DNA from: DASSUW01 sp963806395
GTDB taxonomy: Bacteria; Actinomycetota; Thermoleophilia; Solirubrobacterales; Solirubrobacteraceae
Reading direction: 5' to 3'
Length of the DNA: 64,000 nt
Assembly: GCA_963806395.1 (NCBI GenBank)
Contig: CAWDYI010000005.1
Coordinates: 62,001-126,000, forward strand
The number at the start of each line of letters is the position of its first letter. Position 1 is the stretch's first letter. Below are positions 10,224-18,497 of this stretch, in pieces. The position numbers and the translations under genes were made by a program. Under the pieces are notes generated by a model that worked only from the letters and a program-made list of their open reading frames with translations, searched no databases and had not been told where the DNA came from.

Positions 10224-11612
10224 ATGGCGCGCCCCACCACCGTCTTCGTCTGCTCGGCCTGCGCGACAGAGTCCGCCAAGTGGCACGGCCAGTGCCCGGG
10301 CTGCGGCGCGTGGAACACGCTCGCCGAGGAGGCCCGGACGAAGGCAGCCGCTGGTGCACGCGGCGGGCGCGCCGCGGCCGGGCGGCCCGTGAAGCCGGTG
10401 CGGCTGGCCGACGTGCGCGCCGAGGGCCACGCGCGGCTGTCGACCGGCATCGGCGAGCTCGACCAGATCCTCGGCGGCGGCCTCGTGCCCGGCTCGCTCG
10501 TGCTGATCGGCGGCTCGCCCGGGATCGGCAAGTCGACGCTGACGTCGATGGCGCTCGGCAACCTGCAGGGCGCCGGCCGCCGCACGCTGTATGTGTCCGG
10601 GGAGGAGTCCGCCGCCCAGATCCGCCTGCGCGCCGAGCGGCTTCCCGGCGCCGCGCTCGAGGTCCCGGTGCTGGCGGAGACCGACCTCGACACGGTGCTC
10701 GCGACGATGGACGCCGAGCGGCCGGAGGTGTGCGTGATCGACTCGGTCCAGACCCTCCACGCGGCCGACCTCACGGGCGCCGCCGGGTCGGTCGGCCAGG
10801 TGCGCGAAGTGGCCGACCGGATCACGCGCCTCGCCAAGGCGCGCGGGATCGCGGTGCTGCTCGTCGGGCACGTCACCAAAGAGGGCTCGCTCGCCGGGCC
10901 GCGCGTGCTCGAGCACCTGGTCGACTGCGTGCTCCAGTTCGAGGGCGAGCGCGAGCGCACGTACCGGACGCTGCGAGCCCTGAAGAACCGCTTCGGCTCG
11001 ACCAACGACGTCGGCGTGTTCGAGATGCGCCAGGGCGGCCTGGTCGAGGTGGCCGACGCCTCGGCCCGCTTCGTCGGCGAGGCGACGCGAGCGCCCGGCA
11101 GCGTCGTGCTGGCCGCGATGGAGGGCTCGCGACCGCTGCTGGTCGAGGTGCAGGCGCTCGTCTCGCCGTCCGAGCTCGTGCCGCCGCGACGCGTCGCGAA
11201 CGGGATCGACCGCAACCGGCTGGCCCTCGTGCTCGCCGTGCTCGGTCGCCACGCCGGCGTCGGCGTCGGCTCGGCGGACGTGTTCGTGAACGTCGCCGGC
11301 GGCGTGCGGGTGGACGAGCCGGGCGCCGACCTCGCGGTCGCGCTCGCCGTCGCGAGCGCCCAGCGGGGCGTCGCGCTCGGCAACGGCGAGTCACCCGTTG
11401 CCTGCTTCGGCGAGGTCGGGCTGACCGGCGAGCTGCGGTCGGTCGGCCACCCTGATCGCCGGTTCGCCGAGGCCGCGAAGTTCGGCCTCCGGCCCGTGAT
11501 CGCACCGGTCGGGAGCGGCGGCGCGGCGGCGGTCGAGGTGCCGACGCTGCGGGCCGCGCTGCGCGCGGGGCTGCCCGCGGCACAGCGTGACGCCGGCCCG
11601 CGGGCCGCCTGA
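10224..11612 (+). CDS. radA: DNA repair protein RadA (Sms)
   Basis: 462 residues, the normal length. The N-terminal C4 zinc finger is CSAC...CPGC (residues 10-27). The RecA-like ATPase has Walker A GGSPGIGKST (96-105), and the RadA-specific KNRFGSTNDVG motif lies near residue 255, followed by a Lon-protease-like C-terminal domain. RadA is a helicase that drives branch migration during recombinational repair. It is upstream of disA on the same strand; in Bacillus RadA and DisA are functionally linked, and the adjacency here fits that link. ATG at 10224 gives the exact family N-terminus. Confidence 0.97.
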   Translation: MARPTTVFVCSACATESAKWHGQCPGCGAWNTLAEEARTKAAAGARGGRAAAGRPVKPVRLADVRAEGHARLSTGIGELDQILGGGLVPGSLVLIGGSPGIGKSTLTSMALGNLQGAGRRTLYVSGEESAAQIRLRAERLPGAALEVPVLAETDLDTVLATMDAERPEVCVIDSVQTLHAADLTGAAGSVGQVREVADRITRLAKARGIAVLLVGHVTKEGSLAGPRVLEHLVDCVLQFEGERERTYRTLRALKNRFGSTNDVGVFEMRQGGLVEVADASARFVGEATRAPGSVVLAAMEGSRPLLVEVQALVSPSELVPPRRVANGIDRNRLALVLAVLGRHAGVGVGSADVFVNVAGGVRVDEPGADLAVALAVASAQRGVALGNGESPVACFGEVGLTGELRSVGHPDRRFAEAAKFGLRPVIAPVGSGGAAAVEVPTLRAALRAGLPAAQRDAGPRAA

Positions 11613-11682
11613 GGGACGAACTTCCGCTTGTAGGAAAGGTGGCGTTGGACCCGGACCGCGCGCCGGGACCGCGGGGTCGATT

Positions 11683-11752
11683 AGTCGCGGTATGCGCGAC
11701 TCAGCAACCCCAACGCCGCCGTGGGGTTGCTCGTGCACGGTATGCGTGCATG
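11683..11752 (+). ncRNA. Candidate structured RNA: twin hairpins with identical GGTATGC loops
   Basis: Hairpin A is GTCGC-GGTATGC-GCGAC (11684-11700). Hairpin C is TGCAC-GGTATGC-GTGCA (11734-11750). They have the same 7-nt loop on different stems. Between them lies hairpin B, AGCAACCCCA paired with TGGGGTTGCT (11703-11712 with 11722-11731). Different stem sequences presenting the same loop look like compensatory conservation of an RNA motif. Function unknown; a disA leader element or a separate small RNA are both possible. Confidence 0.4.
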
Positions 11753-11891
11753 AACGACCCCGCCGCGCTCGGCCGACCCGCCGCCGGCGCCCGGAGCAGC
11801 CGCCCCGCCTCCCTAAAAGCGCAGTTCGAACCCTCGCCCCGGCCCTCGCTCTAGGCCATCTGAATCGATACAGTCGCCGATGTACCAGGGT

Positions 11892-11920
11892 TTAGGAGTC
11901 GTTAACTTAACTGCTAGAAT
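11892..11920 (+). promoter_or_regulatory. disA promoter
   Basis: TAGAAT at 11915-11920 is a strong -10 hexamer, with TTAGGA (11892-11897) 17 bp upstream as a weak -35. The predicted start is near 11927, so the transcript begins at the GTG/GTG/ATG cluster (11924-11932) and is leaderless. Confidence 0.65.
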
Positions 11921-11923
11921 TAG

Positions 11924-13042
11924 GTGGTGATGACGCCGCGATCAGGGGAGGAGCTCACAGAGCTCGAAGCGCGGCAGGAGCCCCGACTCGTAAAGGCGCT
12001 GGAGATGGTCGCGCCGGGTACGGCGGTCCGCGAGGGCATCGACAACATCGTCCACGCGCGCACCGGCGGGCTGATCGTGATCGGCGATCCTGACGAGCTG
12101 TCATTCCTGTTCTCAGGCGGTATCAAGCTCGACATCGACTACTCGCCGGCGATGATGTACCAGCTCGCCAAGATGGACGGAGCGATCGCGCTGAACGGCA
12201 CCGCGACCAAGATCGCCTGGTGCAACGTGCAGCTGATGCCGGACCCGACGATCCTGTCGTCGGAGACGGGCACGCGCCACCGCACCGCCGAGCGTGTTTC
12301 CAAGCAGACCGACGCGCTGGTGATCGCCGTCTCGCAGCGTCGCGATGTCGTCTCGCTCTACGTGGACGGCGCGAAGTACATCCTCGAGGAGATCCCCGCC
12401 GTGCTGGCTAAGGCCAACCAGGCGCTCGCGACCCTCGACAAGTACCGCTCCCGCCTCGACCAGGTCTCGACCCGCCTGACGGCGCTCGAGTTCGAGGGCG
12501 GCGTGACGCTGCACGACGTCCTCACGGTCCTCCAGCGCGCCGAGCTGGTGACGCGGATGGCCGTGGAGATCGAGCGCTACATCGTCGAGCTCGGCTCCGA
12601 GGGCCGGCTGATCGAGATGCAGCTCGAGGAGACGATGGTCGGCGTGGCAGGCGACAAGGCCGCCCTCCTGCACGACTACCTCGCCGAGCCGCGCGACGAC
12701 GCGTTCGCCGTCGCGCTCGACGGCATCGCCCGTCTCGCGCATCAGGACCTTCTTGACTTTGGGCGGCTCGCAGAGCTGCTCAGCTACGACCGCAAGGTCA
12801 ACACGCTGGACTATCCCGTGTCGCCACGTGGCTACCGCATTCTCGGCCGCATCCCGCGGCTGCCGAAGCTGGTGGTGCAGAACATCGTGCGCGAGTTCCG
12901 CGGGCTGGACGAGATCCTCGCTGCCACCGATCCAGAGCTGGAGTCGGTGGAGGGCGTCGGCGAGATCCGGGCGAAGGACATCCGCGAGGGCCTTCGCCGC
13001 CTCCAGGAGATCAACCTCGTGGACCGTTATCTGCAGACATGA
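11924..13042 (+). CDS. disA: DNA integrity scanning diadenylate cyclase DisA
   Basis: 372 residues. The N-terminal DAC domain contains DGAIAL (85-90) and GTRHRTAER (116-124), the catalytic signatures for joining two ATP into c-di-AMP. A helical linker and a C-terminal helix-hairpin-helix domain (VEGVGEIRAKDIREGL) bind branched DNA. DisA scans DNA and lowers c-di-AMP output at lesions or stalled forks. Three start codons are stacked (GTG 11924, GTG 11927, ATG 11930); the promoter position favours leaderless initiation at 11927 or 11930. It lies just after radA and before carD. No c-di-AMP phosphodiesterase is seen in the window. Confidence 0.97.
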   Translation: MVMTPRSGEELTELEARQEPRLVKALEMVAPGTAVREGIDNIVHARTGGLIVIGDPDELSFLFSGGIKLDIDYSPAMMYQLAKMDGAIALNGTATKIAWCNVQLMPDPTILSSETGTRHRTAERVSKQTDALVIAVSQRRDVVSLYVDGAKYILEEIPAVLAKANQALATLDKYRSRLDQVSTRLTALEFEGGVTLHDVLTVLQRAELVTRMAVEIERYIVELGSEGRLIEMQLEETMVGVAGDKAALLHDYLAEPRDDAFAVALDGIARLAHQDLLDFGRLAELLSYDRKVNTLDYPVSPRGYRILGRIPRLPKLVVQNIVREFRGLDEILAATDPELESVEGVGEIRAKDIREGLRRLQEINLVDRYLQT

Positions 13043-13099
13043 CGCGTCGTCCGGCAACCGGACAGACCTGAGAAGGAGGACACCATCCCCACCGAGACA

Positions 13100-13663
13100 G
13101 TGACCGAGCACGAGAACATCGAAGACATCGAGATCACCCGCGAAGCGGAGTGCATCGACTTCGAGATCGGTGACAACGTCGTCTATCCCCATCACGGGGC
13201 CGGACAGGTCATCAAGAAGGAAAAGAAGGAAATCCTCGGCGAGGAGCGTCAGTACCTCACCATCAAGATCCTTCACAACGACATGACCGTGATGGTCCCC
13301 TGTGAGAACGCCGGCAAGGCTGGGCTCCGGAGGGTCATCGACGAGGACACCGTCAAGAAGGTGCTCGCCGTGCTCTCCGACGACGTATCGGAGATGCCCA
13401 AGAACTGGAACCGGCGCTTCAAGCACAACCGCGACAAGATCAAGACCGGCGACATCTACGAGCTCGCCGAAGTCGTCCGCAACCTCGCCGTGCGTGAGCA
13501 GGACAAGGGCCTGTCCACCGGCGAGAAGCAGATGTACACGCGGGCCAAGAAGATCCTCGCGTCGGAGATGATGTACGCCCTGGAGAAGAGCGAGGACGAC
13601 GCCGAGGCGTATCTCGACGACCTGCTCCAGCGCTCGGACAAGCTGGCGGCCGCCTCCTCCTGA
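13100..13663 (+). CDS. carD: CarD-family RNA polymerase-binding transcription factor
   Basis: 187 residues from GTG 13100. The N-terminal RID (Tudor-like) domain includes FEIGDNVVYPHHGAGQV and TVMVPCENAGKAGLRRV and contacts the RNA polymerase beta subunit; the helical C-terminal domain has the NWNRRF Trp motif that props open the promoter bubble. CarD is a global activator of rRNA and housekeeping promoters in actinobacteria. The start is debatable: AAGGAGGA at 13073-13080 is ideally spaced (5 nt) from an in-frame ATC at 13085 and too far (about 20 nt) from the GTG. It lies between disA and ispD in a long housekeeping run. Confidence 0.95.
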   Translation: MTEHENIEDIEITREAECIDFEIGDNVVYPHHGAGQVIKKEKKEILGEERQYLTIKILHNDMTVMVPCENAGKAGLRRVIDEDTVKKVLAVLSDDVSEMPKNWNRRFKHNRDKIKTGDIYELAEVVRNLAVREQDKGLSTGEKQMYTRAKKILASEMMYALEKSEDDAEAYLDDLLQRSDKLAAASS

Positions 13664-13682
13664 AGGGGGCGCCCACTCGGAC

Positions 13683-14345
13683 ATGGCGGTCGCGCTTCTC
13701 GTGGCCGCAGGTAGTGGCGAACGCCTTGGCGCCGACCGGCCCAAGGCGTTCGTCGTTCTTGCCGGCCGGCCGATGCTCGAATGGTCGCTCGGCGCGCTGC
13801 GGGCGGCCGGGATCGACGACGTCGTCGTCGCGCTGCCCGAGGGCTGGGCGGCGCCGGAGGGATGCATCGGCGTCACCGGCGGCATGACCCGCTCGGCGTC
13901 GGTGCGCGCGGCGCTCGCCGCCGCGCCGGCCGGCGAGGCCGTCGTGGTGCACGACGCCGCGCGCCCGCTGGTCACGCCGGAGCACTTCACCGCCGCGCTC
14001 GCCGCGCTCGCGCACGCCGACTGCGCGACCGCCGCCGCGCCGCTGACCGACACCGTCAAGGAGGCCGGGCCGGACCTGCTCGTCACGGCCACGCTCGACC
14101 GCTCCCGCCTGTGGGCGATCCAGACCCCGCAGGCGTTCCGGCGTGCCGCGCTCGAGCGCGCGCTCGCCGCCGGCGAGGAGGTCCTGGCCCGCGCCACCGA
14201 CGACGCGTGGCTGGTGGAGCGCACGGGCGGCAGCGTGCGGGTCGTAGAGTCCACGCCCGCGAATCTCAAGGTGACCACGCCCCACGACCTGCGGATCGCC
14301 GAGCACCTGCTTGCTGACCGACTACCACGTCCACCTGCGCACTGA
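13683..14345 (+). CDS. ispD: 2-C-methyl-D-erythritol 4-phosphate cytidylyltransferase
   Basis: 220 residues. IspD joins CTP and MEP to CDP-ME in the non-mevalonate isoprenoid pathway. The glycine-rich CTP loop VAAGSGERLGADRPKAF is at the N-terminus, VVHDAARPLV is the central motif, IQTPQAFRR follows, and the C-terminal ESTPANLKVTTPHDL is diagnostic. ATG at 13683 is 19 bases after carD. Its end overlaps the PHP gene by 35 bases; ispF follows that gene, so the two MEP-pathway genes flank an unrelated phosphatase-like ORF in one operon. Confidence 0.96.
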   Translation: MAVALLVAAGSGERLGADRPKAFVVLAGRPMLEWSLGALRAAGIDDVVVALPEGWAAPEGCIGVTGGMTRSASVRAALAAAPAGEAVVVHDAARPLVTPEHFTAALAALAHADCATAAAPLTDTVKEAGPDLLVTATLDRSRLWAIQTPQAFRRAALERALAAGEEVLARATDDAWLVERTGGSVRVVESTPANLKVTTPHDLRIAEHLLADRLPRPPAH

Positions 14346-15138
14346 CGAGCCGGAGAACACGCCGGATCGGTTCTTCACGGCTGCCAACGCCGAGCGCTAC
14401 CGCGAGACGGCGAGCGAGCGCGGCATCGACGAACTGGGCGTGGCCGAGCACATCTACCGCTTTCGCGCCGCGCTCGAGGTCTGGGACCACCCGTTCTGGC
14501 GCCAGTTCGCGAACGACGACATCGACGAGTACTGCGGGTTCGTGCGCGAGGAGACCGACCTGCGCCTGGGGATCGAGATGGACTTCGTGCCCGGCCGCGA
14601 GGACCGGATCTCGACCGTCCTCGACCGGCGCGACTGGGACTACGTGGTCGGCTCGGTGCACTTCCTGCGCAACCATTCGCTCGACACCGAGGACTACTCG
14701 GTCTGGGGCGCGGGGGAGTCTGCCGACCGCGTGTGGCGGCGCTACTTCGAGACGGTCGCCGAATCCGCCCGCTCGGGGCTCTATGACGTGATCGGCCACC
14801 CCGATCTCGTGAAGATCTGGGGGCGCGCGGCGCAGGTGCCCGACGGCGACCTGCGGTACTTCTACGAGCCGGCGGTCGAGGCGTTCGCCGAGTCGGGCGT
14901 GGCGGTCGAGCTGTCGACCGCAGGCTGGCGCAAGCCCGTCGCCGAGCAGTACCCGGCCACGCCGTTCCTGGAGATGCTGGTGGACGCCGGCTGCCCGCTC
15001 GCGCTGTCCAGCGACGCGCACGAGCCCGATCAGCTGGGGTTCGAGTACGACCGGGCGGTCGAGCTCCTGGAATCGCTCGGCGTGCGCGAGATCGCGGTGT
15101 TCGAGGGCCGCACGCGGCGGATGGAGCCGATCGGGTGA
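14311..15138 (+). CDS. PHP-domain phosphatase (histidinol-phosphatase HisJ-like)
   Basis: 275 residues from TTG at 14311, the only start that keeps the metal-binding N-terminus DYHVHLR. Other PHP metal ligands are seen in VAEHIYRF, GIEMDFVPG, GSVHFL, GHPDLVKI and SSDAHEP. It resembles HisJ-type histidinol-phosphate phosphatase, so the last phosphatase step of histidine synthesis is the best guess, but no other his gene is near and a different phosphoester substrate is possible. It overlaps ispD by 35 nt and ispF by 4 nt, so translation is coupled. Confidence 0.85.
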   Translation: MLTDYHVHLRTDEPENTPDRFFTAANAERYRETASERGIDELGVAEHIYRFRAALEVWDHPFWRQFANDDIDEYCGFVREETDLRLGIEMDFVPGREDRISTVLDRRDWDYVVGSVHFLRNHSLDTEDYSVWGAGESADRVWRRYFETVAESARSGLYDVIGHPDLVKIWGRAAQVPDGDLRYFYEPAVEAFAESGVAVELSTAGWRKPVAEQYPATPFLEMLVDAGCPLALSSDAHEPDQLGFEYDRAVELLESLGVREIAVFEGRTRRMEPIG

Positions 15139-15590
15139 GGACCGGCATCGGCATCGACTCGCACCGCTTCGCGCCGGACCGCCGGCTCGTGCTCGGCGGC
15201 GTGGAGATCCCCTACGAGCAGGGCCTTGCGGGCCACTCCGACGCGGACGTGCTCGCCCACGCGATCGCCGACGCGCTGCTGGGAGCGGCCGGTCTCGGCG
15301 ACATCGGCGAGAGCTTCCCGGACACCGACGAGGCCTGGCGCGACGCCGACTCGATCGACCTGCTGCGCACGGTCGTCGACCGCGTGCGCGCGGCGGGCTT
15401 CGAGCTCGTCCACGTCGACGCGACGATCATGCTCCAGGAGCCGAAGCTCGCCCCGTACCGCGAGGCGATCCGCGCGTCGCTCACCGCCGTGCTCGGCTCG
15501 GTCAACGTGAAGGCCACGACCGGCGAGGAGATGGGCTTCATCGGCCGCCGCGAGGGCGCGGCCGCGCTGGCGGTCGCCACGATCACCTGA
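15135..15590 (+). CDS. ispF: 2-C-methyl-D-erythritol 2,4-cyclodiphosphate synthase
   Basis: 151 residues from GTG 15135, overlapping the previous stop as GTGA. IspF cyclises CDP-ME 2-phosphate to MEcPP with loss of CMP. The zinc-site motif GIGIDSHRF, the AGHSDADVLAHA signature, DIGESFPDTD and the C-terminal NVKATTGEEMGFIGR are all present. It functions two steps after ispD, found 800 bp upstream in the same transcription unit. Confidence 0.97.
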   Translation: MRTGIGIDSHRFAPDRRLVLGGVEIPYEQGLAGHSDADVLAHAIADALLGAAGLGDIGESFPDTDEAWRDADSIDLLRTVVDRVRAAGFELVHVDATIMLQEPKLAPYREAIRASLTAVLGSVNVKATTGEEMGFIGRREGAAALAVATIT

Positions 15591-15607
15591 GCTAAGGTCC
15601 GGTCGCG

Positions 15608-16960
15608 GTGCGGACCATCAACCTCTATGACACCCGCGCGCGGGCGGTGCGGCCGCTCGAGCCGCGCGATTCCGGGCGGGTCGGCATCTACGCGTGCGGG
15701 CCGACCGTGTACTCGCGCGTGCACGTCGGCAACGCGCGGCCGTTCGTGGTCTTCTCGCAGCTCAAGCGGTTCCTCGAGCATGAGGGCTACGACGCGACGC
15801 TCGTCGCGAACATCACCGACATCAACGACAAGATCTACGACGCCGCGCGCGCCGCCGGGCGCGACTCGGCCGGGCTGGCGAGCGAGATGGTCGGCCACTA
15901 CCTGGCCGACACCGAGCGGCTCGGGCTCGGCCGGCCCGACCACGAGCCGCTCGCCTCGGAGTACGTCGAGCCGATCCTCGACCTGATCGGCGCGCTGGTG
16001 GAGCGCGGGCACGCCTACCCGGCCGGCGGCGACGTGTACTTCCGCGTGCGCACGCTGCCCGAGTACGGCGAGCTGTCCCATCGCGACGTCGACCAGATGG
16101 ACCAGGGCGAGGGGGAGACCGATCCCGCCCGCCTCGACTTGAAGGAGGATCCGCTCGACTTCGCGCTCTGGAAGGCGCACAAGGAGGGCGAGGACACGTC
16201 GTGGGACTCGCCGTGGGGACGCGGACGGCCGGGCTGGCACATCGAGTGCTCCGCGATGGCCGAGGAGCTGCTCGGGCTCGAGTTCGACATCCACGGCGGC
16301 GGCATCGACCTCGTGTTCCCGCACCACGAGAACGAGGCGGCGCAGACGGTCGCCGGTCGCGGCCGTCCGCTCGCGGGCCTGTGGATGCACAACGGCATGC
16401 TCGAGGCGTCCGAGGGCGAGAAGATGGCGAAGTCGGTCGGGAACATCCGCAGCCTCGCGGAGGTGCTCGACGACGTCGGCCCCGAGGCGCTGCTGCTGTA
16501 CTTCTCCGGCGGCCACTACCGCCAGCCGATCGCGTTCTCGCCGGACCGTCTCGATGCCGCGGTCAACGGCGTCCGGCGGATCCGCGAGGCCGGGCGGCGA
16601 CTGCGCGAGGGCGACTCGCCCGACGCGCTGGCCGTCCATCGCGACGCGTTCTTCGACGCTCTGGCCGACGACTTCAACACCGCCAAGGCGCTGCCGGCGC
16701 TGTACGACTGGATTCGCGCGGCACCGGACGGCACGGGTGACTCGCACCTGCGCGAGATGCTCGGCGTGCTAGGCCTCGAGCGCGTGCTGGAGGCCGACGA
16801 GGCCGCGCCGCCGGAGGTGCAGGAGCTGGCGGCCCGGCGCGAGCGCGCGCGGGTGGACCGGGACTGGGTCGAGGCCGACCGACTGCGCGACGAGCTGCGC
16901 GACCTGGGCTGGGAGGTGCGCGACGGCCCGCAAGGACCGGAGCTCGTCCCGGCGGCCTGA
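15608..16960 (+). CDS. cysS: Cysteinyl-tRNA synthetase
   Basis: 450 residues from GTG 15608. The class I signature appears as YACGPTVYSRVHVGNARPF (HIGH region), zinc ligands include the first Cys, CSAMA and HHENE, and the KMSKS loop is EKMAKS. Length is normal for CysS. It charges tRNA-Cys. The alternative, MshC of mycothiol synthesis, is less likely because the long C-terminal anticodon-binding part is present. The 18-bp gap to ispF suggests cotranscription, an arrangement with ispF common in actinobacteria. Confidence 0.96.
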   Translation: MRTINLYDTRARAVRPLEPRDSGRVGIYACGPTVYSRVHVGNARPFVVFSQLKRFLEHEGYDATLVANITDINDKIYDAARAAGRDSAGLASEMVGHYLADTERLGLGRPDHEPLASEYVEPILDLIGALVERGHAYPAGGDVYFRVRTLPEYGELSHRDVDQMDQGEGETDPARLDLKEDPLDFALWKAHKEGEDTSWDSPWGRGRPGWHIECSAMAEELLGLEFDIHGGGIDLVFPHHENEAAQTVAGRGRPLAGLWMHNGMLEASEGEKMAKSVGNIRSLAEVLDDVGPEALLLYFSGGHYRQPIAFSPDRLDAAVNGVRRIREAGRRLREGDSPDALAVHRDAFFDALADDFNTAKALPALYDWIRAAPDGTGDSHLREMLGVLGLERVLEADEAAPPEVQELAARRERARVDRDWVEADRLRDELRDLGWEVRDGPQGPELVPAA

Positions 16961-16985
16961 CGCCCGCCGCGGTCCGCCGCGCGGC

Positions 16986-17705
16986 ATCTCCTCCGTCGCG
17001 CCGGGTCACACGGTCGTCTACGGCCGCAACCCGGTCCGCGAGGCTCTGCGCGGCCGCCGCCGCGTGCACCGGATCTGGGCGACCGAGTCGGTCGCCGACG
17101 ACGGCTGGGGGCCGGCCTCCGTGACGGTCGCCGACCCGGCCCAGATCGAGGCGCTGTGCGGGTCCGACGCGCACCAGGGCGTGTGTGCCGAGGTCGATCC
17201 GTATCCGTACGCCGACGCCGCCGATCTGCTCGCGGCGCCCGATCCGCTGATCGTGGCGCTCGACGAGGTGAGCGATCCCCAGAACCTGGGCGCGATCGCG
17301 CGGACCGCGGAAGCCGTCGGCGCCACCGGCGTCGTGATCCCAGAGCGCCGGTCGGCGGAGGTCACGGCCGCGGTCTGCAAGGCGTCGGCGGGGGCGGTCG
17401 AGCACCTGTCGATCGCCCACGTGCGCAACCTGGCGGACTTCCTCGCCGACGCGAAGGCGGCCGGCTGCTGGTGCTACGGCGCGGCGGCCGGCGCGAGCAC
17501 CCCCTACACGGCGCCGGACTGGTCAGGAGGCGTCGTCCTGGTGCTCGGCGCAGAGGGCCGCGGACTGCGCCCGCGCGTCGCCGATGCATGCGACGACCTC
17601 GTCGCCCTGCCGCTGCGGGGGCGGGTCGGGTCGCTCAACGTGAGCGCGACGGCGGCCGTGCTGCTGTACACGATCTTGCAATCGCGGCTTGACACGTCCA
17701 CATAA
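16986..17705 (+). CDS. rlmB: 23S rRNA 2'-O-ribose methyltransferase RlmB/TrmH family (start uncertain)
   Basis: A SpoU-family methyltransferase. The N-terminal substrate domain begins VVYGRNPVREALRG (from about 17013) and the SPOUT knot motifs are DEVSDPQNLGAIARTAEA, VLGAEGRGLRP and LPLRGRVGSLNVSATAAVLL. The first canonical start, GTG 17064, would delete the conserved VYGRNPV segment, so translation must begin earlier. Upstream the frame is open into cysS but holds no ATG, GTG or TTG close by; an ATC at 16986 is the nearest plausible codon. A small sequence error is the other explanation. It follows cysS as in many actinobacteria. Confidence 0.85.
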   Translation: MSSVAPGHTVVYGRNPVREALRGRRRVHRIWATESVADDGWGPASVTVADPAQIEALCGSDAHQGVCAEVDPYPYADAADLLAAPDPLIVALDEVSDPQNLGAIARTAEAVGATGVVIPERRSAEVTAAVCKASAGAVEHLSIAHVRNLADFLADAKAAGCWCYGAAAGASTPYTAPDWSGGVVLVLGAEGRGLRPRVADACDDLVALPLRGRVGSLNVSATAAVLLYTILQSRLDTST

Positions 17706-17723
17706 GCGTGCAACGCTCGCTGC

Positions 17724-17729
17724 TATAAC
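17724..17729 (+). promoter_or_regulatory. Candidate -10 box (TATAAC) upstream of the sigma factor gene
   Basis: TATAAC stands out in GC-rich sequence about 110 bp before the sigma gene. A TTGACA at 17689-17694 is 29 bp upstream, too far to be its -35. The long leader that would result (about 17736-17837) has no evident structure. Confidence 0.35.
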
Positions 17730-17837
17730 GTTGAGCTTGAGGGTAAGCGATGACCCTCACTCAGACGCATATCGGCGCCGCGGGAGGTGTGCGCCACGAC
17801 GAATGGGCCCTAAATGGGCTCAGGGAAGGACGCATTC

Positions 17838-18488
17838 GTGGCCAGACTGTCCCCTACCAGGGCTCAGGCTCAAGTTCATCTAGAGGATGGGTACCTCATT
17901 GCCCTCGCGAAACAGGGCAGTGCGGACGCCTACGACCGTCTGGTTCGCCGCTATTACTCCTTCGTCCGTCTGAAGGCGTCCTCGTACTTCCTGGTCGGCG
18001 GCGACTCCGAGGACCTCATCCAGGAGGGCCTCGTCGGGCTCTACAAGGCGATTCGCGACTTCCGCACCGACCGCGAGTCGTCGTTCCGCAACTTCGCCGA
18101 GCTGTGCATCACGCGGCAGATCATCACCGCCGTCAAGACCGCGACCCGGAACAAGCACACGCCGCTCAACGGCTACGTGTCGTTCTCCTCCGCCCCGGCC
18201 GGGGCCGGCGACTCCGAGCCGACGCTCGACGAGATGCTGCCCGGCTCGACCGTGCACGACCCCGTCAACCAGGTGATCTCCTCGGAGGAGCTGCGCTCGC
18301 TCGTGGGGTGCCTGTCGACCGTGCTGTCGGAGCTCGAGTCGCGCGTGCTGTCGCTCTATCTCGACGGTTATTCGTACACGGCCGTCGGCGAGAAGCTCGG
18401 CTGCGACTGCAAGACGGTCGACAACGCGCTCCAGCGCGTCAAGCGCAAGGTCGGGTCACATCTGGCCTCGCGCAACGTCGTGCTGTAA
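17838..18488 (+). CDS. RNA polymerase sigma factor, SigH (sporulation-sigma)-like
   Basis: 216 residues from GTG 17838, which has GGAAGG at a good distance; the frame is open further up to ATG 17814, which lacks one. Region 2 is seen in RRYYSFVRLKASSYFLVGGDSEDLIQEG with GLYKAIRDF, and region 4 in LSELESRVLSLYLDGYSYTAVGEKLGCDCKTVDNALQRVKRK. The pattern is that of Bacillus SigH and its actinobacterial relatives and not of short ECF factors. It ends the long housekeeping run from disA onwards; the regulon is unknown. Confidence 0.9.
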   Translation: MARLSPTRAQAQVHLEDGYLIALAKQGSADAYDRLVRRYYSFVRLKASSYFLVGGDSEDLIQEGLVGLYKAIRDFRTDRESSFRNFAELCITRQIITAVKTATRNKHTPLNGYVSFSSAPAGAGDSEPTLDEMLPGSTVHDPVNQVISSEELRSLVGCLSTVLSELESRVLSLYLDGYSYTAVGEKLGCDCKTVDNALQRVKRKVGSHLASRNVVL

Positions 18489-18497
18489 TTCCGCGTC

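Larger units (their letters stand above)
11613..11923. other. radA-disA intergenic region, structured, no gene
   Basis: No believable ORF in 311 bp. It contains the hairpin trio at 11683-11752, a GTTCGAACC sequence near 11824 that resembles a tRNA T-loop but lacks a matching cloverleaf, and an A/T-richer stretch at 11880-11923 that carries the disA promoter. Confidence 0.6.

Noticed and set aside
11800..11850. tRNA-like GTTCGAACC with adjacent sequence resembling an anticodon arm
   Set aside because: The T-stem is mispaired and no acceptor or D arm can be built; not a functional tRNA or tmRNA.
17689..17694. TTGACA as -35 for the sigma factor gene
   Set aside because: It is 29 bp from the TATAAC box and lies inside the end of rlmB, too far for a sigma-70 promoter.
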